Shown in pieces: positions 36,049-44,022 of a DNA stretch of 44,022 nucleotides. The notes below the pieces were generated by a model, which saw only the letters and a list, made by a program, of their open reading frames with translations, did no database searches and was not told the DNA's origin. The translations under genes were made by a program, and so were the position numbers. Every line of letters begins with the position of its first letter. Position 1 is the stretch's first letter. Origin of the DNA: an uncultured bacterium (GTDB taxonomy: Bacteria; Acidobacteriota; Thermoanaerobaculia; Multivoradales; J023); contig CALFAM010000057.1 of the NCBI GenBank assembly GCA_937948815.1, positions 1 through 44,022 on the forward strand. Direction: 5' to 3'.

Positions 36049-36819
36049 CTACCAGCTCTTGCCCAGCAGCTCCTGGAGACGGTCCCGGTAGCTGCGTGAA
36101 AGGGTCAGACGCTGCCCACCCTTGAGCAGGACGAGGTAGTCGCCATGGAACTGCTGCTGGAGCTCTTTGATGCGCTCGACGTTGACGATCGTGGAGCGGT
36201 GGATGCGGAGAAAGCGGTTGGGGTCGAGACGACCCTCGAGCCGATTCATCGTTTCGCGCAGCAGGTGGCTCTCGCTGCCGGTATTGAGCCGCACGTAGTT
36301 GCCCGCCGCGTCGATCCAATCGATTTCGTCGACCTCGAGCAACACCACGCGCCCAGAGGTCTTGATCACCAGCCGGTCACGGTAGGGCTCACGCTCCCGG
36401 CTCACCTGGCTGAGCAGCTCCTCGAGCTGCTCGCGCACGGGCGCCAGGGTGTCGCGTTCGGTCGCGGACCGAATCTGCACCATGGCCTCGGCGAAGCGCT
36501 CCCGGTCGAAAGGCTTGAGCAGGTAGTCCACCGCGTGAACTTCGAACGCCTTGACGGCATATTGGTTATACGCCGTCGTGAAGACGATCTTCGGCATCGG
36601 GTCACACTCGAGATTCTCGATCACTTGGAAACCATCGAGCTCTGGCATCTCGACGTCGAGAAAGACCAATTCCGGCTTGTGCTCTTCGATGGCCTCGACC
36701 GCGTGCCGACCGTCACCGCACTCGGTAACGATCTCGACATCGTCTTCCCGCTCGAGGAAGCCGCGCAGCTTCTCGCGTGCGAGCGGTTCGTCATCGACAA
36801 TGATCGTGCGTATGGCCAC
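36049..36819 (-). CDS. LytTR-family response regulator
   Basis: 256 residues from the GTG at 36817-36819, which follows AGAGAGG; the frame is open to an ATG at 36858 that has no such site. The receiver domain is complete: IIVDDEPLAREKL, phosphoacceptor Asp in LVFLDVEMPELDG, and YLLKPF with the conserved Lys. The C-terminal LytTR DNA-binding domain is seen in DRLVIKTSGRVVLLEVDEIDWIDAAGNYVRL and FLRIHRSTIVNVERIKEL. No LytS-type kinase is adjacent. It lies 7 bp upstream of the isomerase gene on the same strand, so it is probably the first gene of the isoprenoid operon and may control it. Confidence 0.92.
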   Translation of the reverse strand: MAIRTIIVDDEPLAREKLRGFLEREDDVEIVTECGDGRHAVEAIEEHKPELVFLDVEMPELDGFQVIENLECDPMPKIVFTTAYNQYAVKAFEVHAVDYLLKPFDRERFAEAMVQIRSATERDTLAPVREQLEELLSQVSREREPYRDRLVIKTSGRVVLLEVDEIDWIDAAGNYVRLNTGSESHLLRETMNRLEGRLDPNRFLRIHRSTIVNVERIKELQQQFHGDYLVLLKGGQRLTLSRSYRDRLQELLGKSW

Positions 36820-37210
36820 GTATCCCTCTCTGCTTTGAGTCGATCGCGCGCGGTGCAATCAAGAGCCGGGCGCCTTGCCCTACGCTACGAGGTTGCTCCG
36901 ATGCCCGTTTCGTCAGTCGGTGCCCTTACTGCCACCACGGCACTCGCCTGGTAGGAGCCTGTCCACTGACAAGGAAGCTCGGATGCCTTCCTCGAGCGCT
37001 TCGTCGCGATGAGCTCCTCGGTTTGGTGTCTTGCCCTTGCAGCCGTCTGGTGATCCGTCTCGGTACTTCACCCACCTTGGGTGACCTCACCAATTATCCC
37101 TTCCCGTGACCGCTCGCCGCGTCACGTTCGGTCGCCGGATTGTCACAGAATTGTCATGGGCCGTCTGAGAGCAAGTGATCGCCCGTGCAGTGGTAGATTT
37201 CCCGACGGCC
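36820..37210. other. Divergent control region between the LytTR regulator and the histidine kinase
   Basis: No gene is supported; short open frames lack ribosome binding sites. The region must carry the promoter of the isoprenoid operon on the minus strand and that of the two-component pair on the plus strand. A Pho-box-like direct repeat at 37140-37157 is listed separately. I could not find a clear LytTR-type direct repeat. Confidence 0.5.
37140..37157 (+). promoter_or_regulatory. Pho-box-like direct repeat upstream of the two-component pair
   Basis: TTGTCAC-AGAA-TTGTCAT: two 7-bp direct repeats with a 4-bp spacer, an 11-bp period. This is the architecture of PhoB-family binding sites (CTGTCAT repeats). 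It lies 53 bp before the histidine kinase start, so the pair may regulate itself. Confidence 0.5.
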
Positions 37211-38182
37211 ATGTCGATCCTCCGTCGCCCTCCCCCGAAGTTTCTGGTCGTGCTGATCTACCTGTTGGCGCTGGCCATCACCACGGCCTTGCTGGTCTTC
37301 TGGGTGCTCGTCGTGCAGCGCTTCGAGAGCGACATCAACCAGCTCATATCGCGGTTAGGCGTTGGCGACTGGGGCTATTTTCACGTCTTTATCCAGTCGA
37401 CCGGCGCCGGTCTGTTCTTCCTCGTCATCGTCGCCTTGACCTACCTACTCTCCGTTACGCTCTCGGAGCGTCGCTATTCGAGCAAGCAGGTGGAGTTCCT
37501 CTCCAACGTCACCCACGAGCTGAAATCCCCGGTCGCAGCCATCAAGCTGCACGCACAGACGCTTCAACAACCGGACGTCAACGCGGACGAGCGAGGCGTC
37601 TTCGTCGGATTCATCGTGCAGGAAGCCGACCGCATCAGCGACCTGGTCGACAATCTACTCACCGGCTCACGGCTGGCCTCCGGACGCGGCGAGCGCCTGC
37701 GTCCGCTCGATCTTGGCGCCTTCTTCGAGGACTACCAGCCAGCCGCGCGCAGTCGCTTCGACGTTTCCGAGATCGAGCTCAGCTTCGACGTCAAGACACG
37801 CACGTGGGTGATGGCGACGCGCGAAAGCCTTCGGCGGGTGCTCGACAACCTGATCGACAATGCCGTGCGCTTCACACGTGCGGGTGGCTCGGTTCGCTGC
37901 GTCGTTCGCGACACGCCTTCGGGCGCAGAGATCATCGTGATCGACACCGGCATCGGTATTCCGAGACGGGAGCTAGGCCGCATTTTCGACCGCTTCTACC
38001 GCCTCGGCCGGGATCTTGCCGGCCGACGGATGGGCACTGGTTTGGGACTCGCGATCGTCCGCGGCTTGGTGGAAGAGATGCGCGGAACGGTACGCGCGGT
38101 CTCCGGCCACGGTGAGCCAGGCTCCCGTTTCGAGATTCGCTTGCCGCGTGCCGAGGCCGCAGAGAGCGCCGATGTCGCATGA
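37211..38182 (+). CDS. Membrane sensor histidine kinase
   Basis: 323 residues from the ATG at 37211; ATG at 37175 is an alternative. Two membrane helices (LVVLIYLLALAITTALLVFWVLV and AGLFFLVIVALTYLLSV) flank a short periplasmic part of about 35 residues. There is no recognisable HAMP. The phosphoacceptor His is in SNVTHELKSPVAAIKLH. The ATP-binding domain has NLIDNAVRFTRAGG, DTGIGIP and GTGLGLAIVRG. It overlaps or abuts the downstream OmpR-type regulator, its likely partner. The small periplasmic part and PhoR-like layout, with the Pho-box-like repeat upstream, make a phosphate or envelope signal possible. Confidence 0.9.
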   Translation: MSILRRPPPKFLVVLIYLLALAITTALLVFWVLVVQRFESDINQLISRLGVGDWGYFHVFIQSTGAGLFFLVIVALTYLLSVTLSERRYSSKQVEFLSNVTHELKSPVAAIKLHAQTLQQPDVNADERGVFVGFIVQEADRISDLVDNLLTGSRLASGRGERLRPLDLGAFFEDYQPAARSRFDVSEIELSFDVKTRTWVMATRESLRRVLDNLIDNAVRFTRAGGSVRCVVRDTPSGAEIIVIDTGIGIPRRELGRIFDRFYRLGRDLAGRRMGTGLGLAIVRGLVEEMRGTVRAVSGHGEPGSRFEIRLPRAEAAESADVA

Positions 38183-39026
38183 TCCTCCCGTGCCCGGCAC
38201 GGCGCAGAAGGGCGGTGAGATGAGCCGCGACGACGGTGATCGCGTGCTACGGGTCCTGGTGGTCGAAGACGAGCCCGCGATTGCCAACGGCTTGGTCTTC
38301 AACCTGCGGCGCAAGGGCTACGCGGTCGAGCTGGCGGCCGACGGCGAGACCGCGCTCGCGCTGACGGGAGCAAGCCGATTCGATCTGCTGGTGCTCGATA
38401 TCGGCTTGCCCGGGATCGATGGCTTCGGCGTCTGCCGTGAGCTTCGCCAGCGGAGCGACTTCACGCCGATTCTGATCCTCACCGCGCGCGACCAGCCCGA
38501 CGACGTCGTCTTCGGCCTCAAGAGCGGGGCCGACGACTACATGGTCAAGCCCTTCGACCTCGCCGAGCTGCTCGCCCGGGCCGAAGGCCTTCTCCGGCGC
38601 GCGCAATGGACCCAGACGCAATTCACCCAGCCCCAGCTCTCGCAAACCCAGCCCCCCCACGCACAGACGGCCGCCTCGCCGACGCCCGGGAACCAAGAGG
38701 GGCCGCCCTTCAGCAGCGCTTCGGGCGATCGGTTGACGTTCGGCGACTATTGGGTCGATTTCCGTACCTGGCAAGCCAAGACGCGTGACGGCACGGTCGA
38801 GCTCTCACGCAAGGAGCTGGCCGTGATGCAGATCTTTGCCGAGAAACCGAACGAGGTCATCACGCGCCGTGAGCTGCTCGACCGGGTTTGGGAGCTCCCG
38901 AACCATCCCAATACCCGTGTGGTCGACAACGTCATTGTTGCGTTACGCAAGGCCTTCGAAGGCGATGCCTGGCGGCCCCGGCACATTCATAGCGTGCGCG
39001 GAGTGGGTTACCGGTTCGTTCCCTGA
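38172..39026 (+). CDS. OmpR/PhoB-family response regulator with long Gln-rich linker
   Basis: 284 residues from the ATG at 38172 (overlapping the kinase by 11 bp); the ATG at 38220, 16 codons later and preceded by AGGGCGG, may be the true start. The receiver has VVEDEP, Asp in LLVLDIGLPGIDG and DDYMVKPF. The winged helix shows LSRKELAVMQIFAEKPNEVITRRELLDRVW and TRVVDNVIVALRKAFE, ending HSVRGVGYRFVP. Between them lies an unusually long linker of about 40 residues rich in Gln, Thr and Pro (TQTQFTQPQLSQTQPPHAQT). It should be phosphorylated by the preceding kinase. Confidence 0.93.
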   Translation: MSHDPPVPGTAQKGGEMSRDDGDRVLRVLVVEDEPAIANGLVFNLRRKGYAVELAADGETALALTGASRFDLLVLDIGLPGIDGFGVCRELRQRSDFTPILILTARDQPDDVVFGLKSGADDYMVKPFDLAELLARAEGLLRRAQWTQTQFTQPQLSQTQPPHAQTAASPTPGNQEGPPFSSASGDRLTFGDYWVDFRTWQAKTRDGTVELSRKELAVMQIFAEKPNEVITRRELLDRVWELPNHPNTRVVDNVIVALRKAFEGDAWRPRHIHSVRGVGYRFVP

Positions 39027-39077
39027 CCCGCAACGACCGGGCTGCCCGGCGCGCCACCTGGCGTCCTGCCACTCAGG

Positions 39078-39086
39078 TGGTATAAT
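39078..39086 (+). promoter_or_regulatory. Extended -10 promoter of the hybrid kinase gene
   Basis: TGGTATAAT gives a perfect -10 (TATAAT at 39081-39086) with the TG extension, rare in such GC-rich sequence. The -35 region is poor, as usual for extended -10 promoters. Transcription would start near 39093, leaving a leader of about 120 nt. Confidence 0.6.
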
Positions 39087-39214
39087 CGAAAGCGGTCCCG
39101 ATTTTTCATTGCGGTCAGCCTAGTCGAGGCGCAACCGGCGTTGTCGTTCGTGTCTGCCTCGAAGCACGGTCGCAATTCTTGTTGGCATGGTCAGGGTGGG
39201 CAGCGAGCGAGCGA

Positions 39215-40765
<1,551 letters not shown>

Positions 40766-40823
40766 GCAGGTGAGCGGCCCGGTCCTCGTTCCTCAGGAGG
40801 GCCGGGTCGGCTAGAGTCGCAGC

Positions 40824-41702
40824 ATGCGAATCGCGGTCGCCACCTCAGCCGAACATCCGAACCTGCCTGCCGACGAGCAGTTGCTGCTCCACGCCCTGAT
40901 CCGCGCCGGCTTCGAGGCACGTCCAGTCGTCTGGCGAGATCCAGCGGAGGGCTGGCAGCAGTTCGATGTCGTCTTGGTGCGTTCGACCTGGGACTACCAC
41001 CGCCATCCCCGCGCGTTCACCGACTGGCTCTGCCATCTCGAGAACATCGGGGTGACGGTCTTCAACACCCCTGACGTGGTGCGCTGGAACATCGACAAGC
41101 GCTACCTGGTCGCCCTTGCCGGCGCCGGCGTCGAAACCGTGCCGACCGTGCTGATCGAGCGTGGCACGTCGCGCGACCTCGGCGCCCTACGCCAGTGGCT
41201 CGAGAGCGACGACTTGGTGATCAAACCCACCATCGACGCAAGCGGTGAGCGCGCCTGGCGTACAGGCGCACTCACCGCTGATGTCATCCAGTCGCAGCTC
41301 GACGCCATGGCTGCCGATCACGACCTGCTGGTCCAGCCGCTGATGAAGGCGATATTCGAGCGCGGGGAGACATCCATGGTTCTGATCGACGGAGGTTTCA
41401 GCCATGCGGTGGTCAAGCGTGCCGCCGCAGGTGAATTCCGCATTCAGGTTGAGCACGGAGGCTCGGTCCAGAAAACGTCGGTTGGCGCGGACGTGATCGC
41501 CTGGTCAACGGACGTGCTCGCGCGTGTCGGCGAGCTTGCCGGATGCCAGCCGCTGTTCGCCCGTGTCGATTGGGTCGAGAGCCCGCAGGGCCCCAAGCTG
41601 ATGGAAATCGAAGCCATCGAGCCGGAGCTCTACTTCGGCCAGGCAGCGGGAAGCGCGGATCGGCTCGCTCGGGCACTGGCTTCCCGCCTGAACCCTAACT
41701 GA
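40824..41702 (+). CDS. ATP-grasp family ligase
   Basis: 292 residues. Family features are LVRSTWDYHRHP near the N-terminus, FNTPDVVRWNIDKRYLVALAGAGVETVPT, VIKPTIDASGERAWR (ATP-binding lysine region) and a metal-binding end MEIEAIEPELYF. The layout resembles RimK-like and DcsG-like ATP-grasp proteins. These join a carboxylate to an amine or similar nucleophile, but the substrate cannot be told. No biosynthetic partner genes are next to it. It stands alone on the plus strand between the hybrid kinase and the peptidase. Confidence 0.82.
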   Translation: MRIAVATSAEHPNLPADEQLLLHALIRAGFEARPVVWRDPAEGWQQFDVVLVRSTWDYHRHPRAFTDWLCHLENIGVTVFNTPDVVRWNIDKRYLVALAGAGVETVPTVLIERGTSRDLGALRQWLESDDLVIKPTIDASGERAWRTGALTADVIQSQLDAMAADHDLLVQPLMKAIFERGETSMVLIDGGFSHAVVKRAAAGEFRIQVEHGGSVQKTSVGADVIAWSTDVLARVGELAGCQPLFARVDWVESPQGPKLMEIEAIEPELYFGQAAGSADRLARALASRLNPN

Positions 41703-41801
41703 CTGGCCAACTCGAGATCTGGCCCGCTGATGACGAGCCGCGATAAGCTCGCTGCCGCTCGTACCGAAGCCGTTCTGGCGCCCTCCGGAGGAAACTGACT
41801 G

Positions 41802-44022
41802 ATGAAGCTCGCATGCGTGCGTTTGTTCTTGCTGTTGGCTGGCGCCTTGATCGTGCCGGCGACGATTGCCGCCCCTCTTCGAGCCCAGGAATTGGGCCAC
41901 GACCAGGAAATGAGCCCCGCGCAGGAAAGGTTCGCCTCACTGCAGGAATTGCTGCGCCAGCAGATGGGCCCGCAGACCATCGACACGATGCACGAGATGC
42001 TGAGTCGTCCGCTGATCTCTCAGCTGACCGCCGCATCCGCGGCACCGCGCATCGCGTGGACCGAGAACACGCGCGGCATCCGCAACATCTGGACCGCGGC
42101 GGGACCAGAGTTCACACCGGCACAGCTCACCCGCTACACACAAGACGACGGCCAGCCGCTGTCCAACCTCGCGATGGTGCCGGACGGTTCGGTGCTGGTG
42201 TACACGCGCGGCTCGGCTCCCAATGCCGCCGGTGAGATCGCCAATCCGACGAGCGATCCGAACGGTGCCGAACGGGCGATTTGGGCGGTGCTCACGGACG
42301 GCTCGCGCCCACCTTGGCGACTGGCAGAAGGGGGTGGCGGTGTGGTGACCCCCTCGGGCGAGTCACTGCTGTTCGTTCGCGGCAGCCAGGTCATGGAAGT
42401 CTCGCTGACGCCACCGCCAGCCGACACGACCGCGGAGTCATCCGAGGCCGGCGCCGAGGAAACCAGCGGCGCAGCCGAGCCCAAGGTCCTGTTCACGGCG
42501 CGCGGCAGCTTGGGCAGCCTCGCAGCGTCTGGGGACGGCCTGCGCATCGCGTTCGTCAGCGATCGGGGTGATCATTCGTTCATCGGCCTCTACAGCCGTA
42601 GTGAGGAAACCGTCACCTGGATCGAGCCGAGCGTCCACCGTGACGCCTTCCCGGTCTTCTCACGCAAGGGTCGACGGTTGGCATTCCTGCGCATGCCGGG
42701 CGCCAAGATCGGCGAGCGCTACGATCTCACCCGCAGCAACTCCTTCAGCATCTGGGTCATGCACCTCGGCTACCCGAATGCCCAGAAGATCTGGGAAGCT
42801 CCCGCGAACGCCGGCGGATACGCCCAGTACTACCCGGCACAGCCCCTGGCATTCGCCTACAACGATGACTACCTGCTCTTCACATCCGAGCACGAAGGGT
42901 GGAACCACCTCTACCGGGTGGCGCTCTGGGATGGGCCTGATCCCGACGGTCTGCCCGCGGATGATGGCGCCGTGGACCTGACGCCAGGCCCTGGTGAGAT
43001 CGAGGGCTTCAAGGTCTCGCGCGACGAGGAAACCGTGCTGGTCTGGGGAAACCACGGCGATACGAACCGCCGCCACATGTACAGCCTCAGCGCGCAACGC
43101 GGCGGCATGAGACGCCTGGGACGCGGAAGTGGAATCGAGGTCGACCCCACGCCGCTCTTTGGGCGGCACCTCGCATTCCGCGCCGCCGACGCCAAGACTC
43201 CGATGGAGATCAAAGTGGCCTTGAATGGCGGCGGCGTCAAGACCTTGGCACCGGCGAGCTGGCCGCCCAAGTTCCCGGTCGACGATTTGGTGACACCGCA
43301 GGAGGTCACGTTCCTCGCCGAGGACGACACCAAGATTCACGGCCAGCTCTTCCTGCCACCCACCAGTACAGACGCGGCAGAAACGGGCGCGGCTGAAACG
43401 GGCGCGGCAGAAACGGGCGCGGCTGACGTGACCCAACACCCGGCGGTGGTCTTCCTGCACGGCGGGCCGATCCGCCAGATGCTCCTCGGCTGGCACTACA
43501 ACGACTACTACGCCCATGCGTACGCGTTCAATCAATACCTCGCACGCAACGGCTACGTCGTCTTGTCGGTCAACTTCCGCAGCGGCATCGGCTATGGCCA
43601 GGCCTTCCGCCAGGCCCCACAGCAGGGTCCTCGCGGGGCGTCCGAGTACCAAGACGTGGTGGCAGCAGGCCACTACTTGGCCGCGCGCGACGATGTCGAC
43701 GGTGCGCGGATCGGCCTCTGGGGAGGCTCGTATGGCGGCTTGCTGACGGCCATGGGGCTGGCGCGGAACTCAGACCTGTTCGCTGCCGGCGTCGATCTCC
43801 ATGGGGTCCATGATTGGGCCTTCCGCGGCACGAGCTTTCCGCTCCCGGGCGGCGCCTGGGGCCTCACCGAGGCCGACCTCGAGCTGGCCAGAGAATCGTC
43901 CCCCGTTGCCTCGGTGGACAATTGGACGTCACCCGTCCTCTTCGTGCACGGGGACGACGATCGCAACGTCATGTTCCAACAGACCACAGACCTCGTGTTG
44001 CGGCTGCAGGAGCGCGAGGTGC
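41802..44022 (+). CDS. Secreted S9 family (prolyl oligopeptidase-like) peptidase, 3' truncated
   Basis: The start ATG follows GGAGGAAAC and the frame is open to the window end, giving 740 residues. A signal peptide (about 1-27, LFLLLLAGALIVPATIAAPLRAQ) is followed by a beta-propeller with WD40-like PD40/TolB-type repeats (ASGDGLRIAFVSDRG, FSRKGRRLAFLR). The alpha/beta-hydrolase peptidase domain comes last: FLHGGPIRQML, SVNFRSGIGYG, nucleophile GLWGGSYGGL and acid FVHGDDDRNV; the catalytic His lies beyond the edge. It probably cleaves peptides in the periplasm. A tandem 15-bp repeat near 43374-43430 encodes an Ala-Glu-Thr-Gly-Ala insert between propeller and peptidase. Confidence 0.92.
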   Translation, partial: MKLACVRLFLLLAGALIVPATIAAPLRAQELGHDQEMSPAQERFASLQELLRQQMGPQTIDTMHEMLSRPLISQLTAASAAPRIAWTENTRGIRNIWTAAGPEFTPAQLTRYTQDDGQPLSNLAMVPDGSVLVYTRGSAPNAAGEIANPTSDPNGAERAIWAVLTDGSRPPWRLAEGGGGVVTPSGESLLFVRGSQVMEVSLTPPPADTTAESSEAGAEETSGAAEPKVLFTARGSLGSLAASGDGLRIAFVSDRGDHSFIGLYSRSEETVTWIEPSVHRDAFPVFSRKGRRLAFLRMPGAKIGERYDLTRSNSFSIWVMHLGYPNAQKIWEAPANAGGYAQYYPAQPLAFAYNDDYLLFTSEHEGWNHLYRVALWDGPDPDGLPADDGAVDLTPGPGEIEGFKVSRDEETVLVWGNHGDTNRRHMYSLSAQRGGMRRLGRGSGIEVDPTPLFGRHLAFRAADAKTPMEIKVALNGGGVKTLAPASWPPKFPVDDLVTPQEVTFLAEDDTKIHGQLFLPPTSTDAAETGAAETGAAETGAADVTQHPAVVFLHGGPIRQMLLGWHYNDYYAHAYAFNQYLARNGYVVLSVNFRSGIGYGQAFRQAPQQGPRGASEYQDVVAAGHYLAARDDVDGARIGLWGGSYGGLLTAMGLARNSDLFAAGVDLHGVHDWAFRGTSFPLPGGAWGLTEADLELARESSPVASVDNWTSPVLFVHGDDDRNVMFQQTTDLVLRLQEREV
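43374..43424 (+). repeat. In-frame 15-bp minisatellite in the S9 peptidase gene
   Basis: Three full copies and a partial fourth of a 15-nt unit (GCGGCAGAAACGGGC, alternating with GCGGCTGAAACGGGC). They encode AETGA repeats in a surface linker. The alternating A/T suggests a 30-bp unit duplicated once. Copy number may vary between strains. Confidence 0.85.

Noticed and set aside
39040..39060. CCGGG-CTG-CCCGG hairpin after the OmpR-type regulator
   Set aside because: Stem of only 5 bp and no T-run; not enough for a terminator.

Overview
This is a GC-rich, densely coded 44 kb bacterial window with no tRNA, rRNA, CRISPR array or complete insertion sequence that I could see. The organism looks Gram-negative: there is an LpxL/HtrB-type lipid A acyltransferase, lipobox proteins and many secreted proteins. 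It probably respires aerobically, with a three-subunit succinate dehydrogenase of the b558 type. A Ser/Thr kinase receptor, an ECF sigma/anti-sigma/CHAT-TPR set, a secreted FG-GAP protein ending in an FES-DTSAW-type tail, DUF885 and S9 peptidases and a complete mevalonate cluster together suggest an Acidobacteriota lineage (Thermoanaerobaculia-like). Myxococcota or a related phylum cannot be excluded. This placement is inference.

Layout. 1-3150: a receptor Ser/Thr kinase cut by the left edge, then a secreted FG-GAP protein broken by a single-base frameshift, with an 18-bp perfect palindrome upstream. 3169-7992: a PDZ-TPR-CHAT caspase-like protein facing an anti-sigma/ECF sigma pair. 8049-9302: a CPA1 cation/proton antiporter. 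9704-13071: sdhCAB with a strong terminator. 13193-16003: a PcnB-type nucleotidyltransferase and an alpha/beta-hydrolase-OsmC fusion. 16422-19875: egtD, a lipase-like lipoprotein and a small membrane protein, coupled by 4-bp overlaps. 20030-21902: an LpxL-like acyltransferase fused to a degenerate IstB/DnaC-like ATPase domain, and a small protein with a degenerate pterin-dehydratase fold. 22018-24223: alr and fdhD, divergent. 24240-27046: a diguanylate cyclase and a DUF885 lipoprotein peptidase, overlapping. 27370-36819: the isoprenoid cluster. 37211-40765: a histidine kinase/OmpR-type regulator pair and a hybrid PAS kinase. 40824-44022: an ATP-grasp ligase and an S9 peptidase cut by the right edge.

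The isoprenoid cluster is the most coherent system. On the minus strand, in transcription order, it holds a LytTR response regulator, type 2 IPP isomerase, class I HMG-CoA reductase, mevalonate kinase, a mevalonate (di)phosphate decarboxylase, isopentenyl phosphate kinase, a squalene/phytoene synthase, an UPF0173 metallo-hydrolase and HMG-CoA synthase. No phosphomevalonate kinase is present but an isopentenyl phosphate kinase is. This gene content fits the alternative route (decarboxylation of mevalonate 5-phosphate, then phosphorylation of isopentenyl phosphate) known from haloarchaea and Chloroflexi. The HMG-CoA synthase gene also has a leader in which a 9-bp inverted repeat would pair with its ribosome binding site.

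Other notable points are the acyltransferase-IstB fusion, the pseudo-cyclase domain in the first kinase, a Pho-box-like direct repeat ahead of the two-component pair, and the ECF/CHAT set. All functional statements come from reading motifs; no database search was run.
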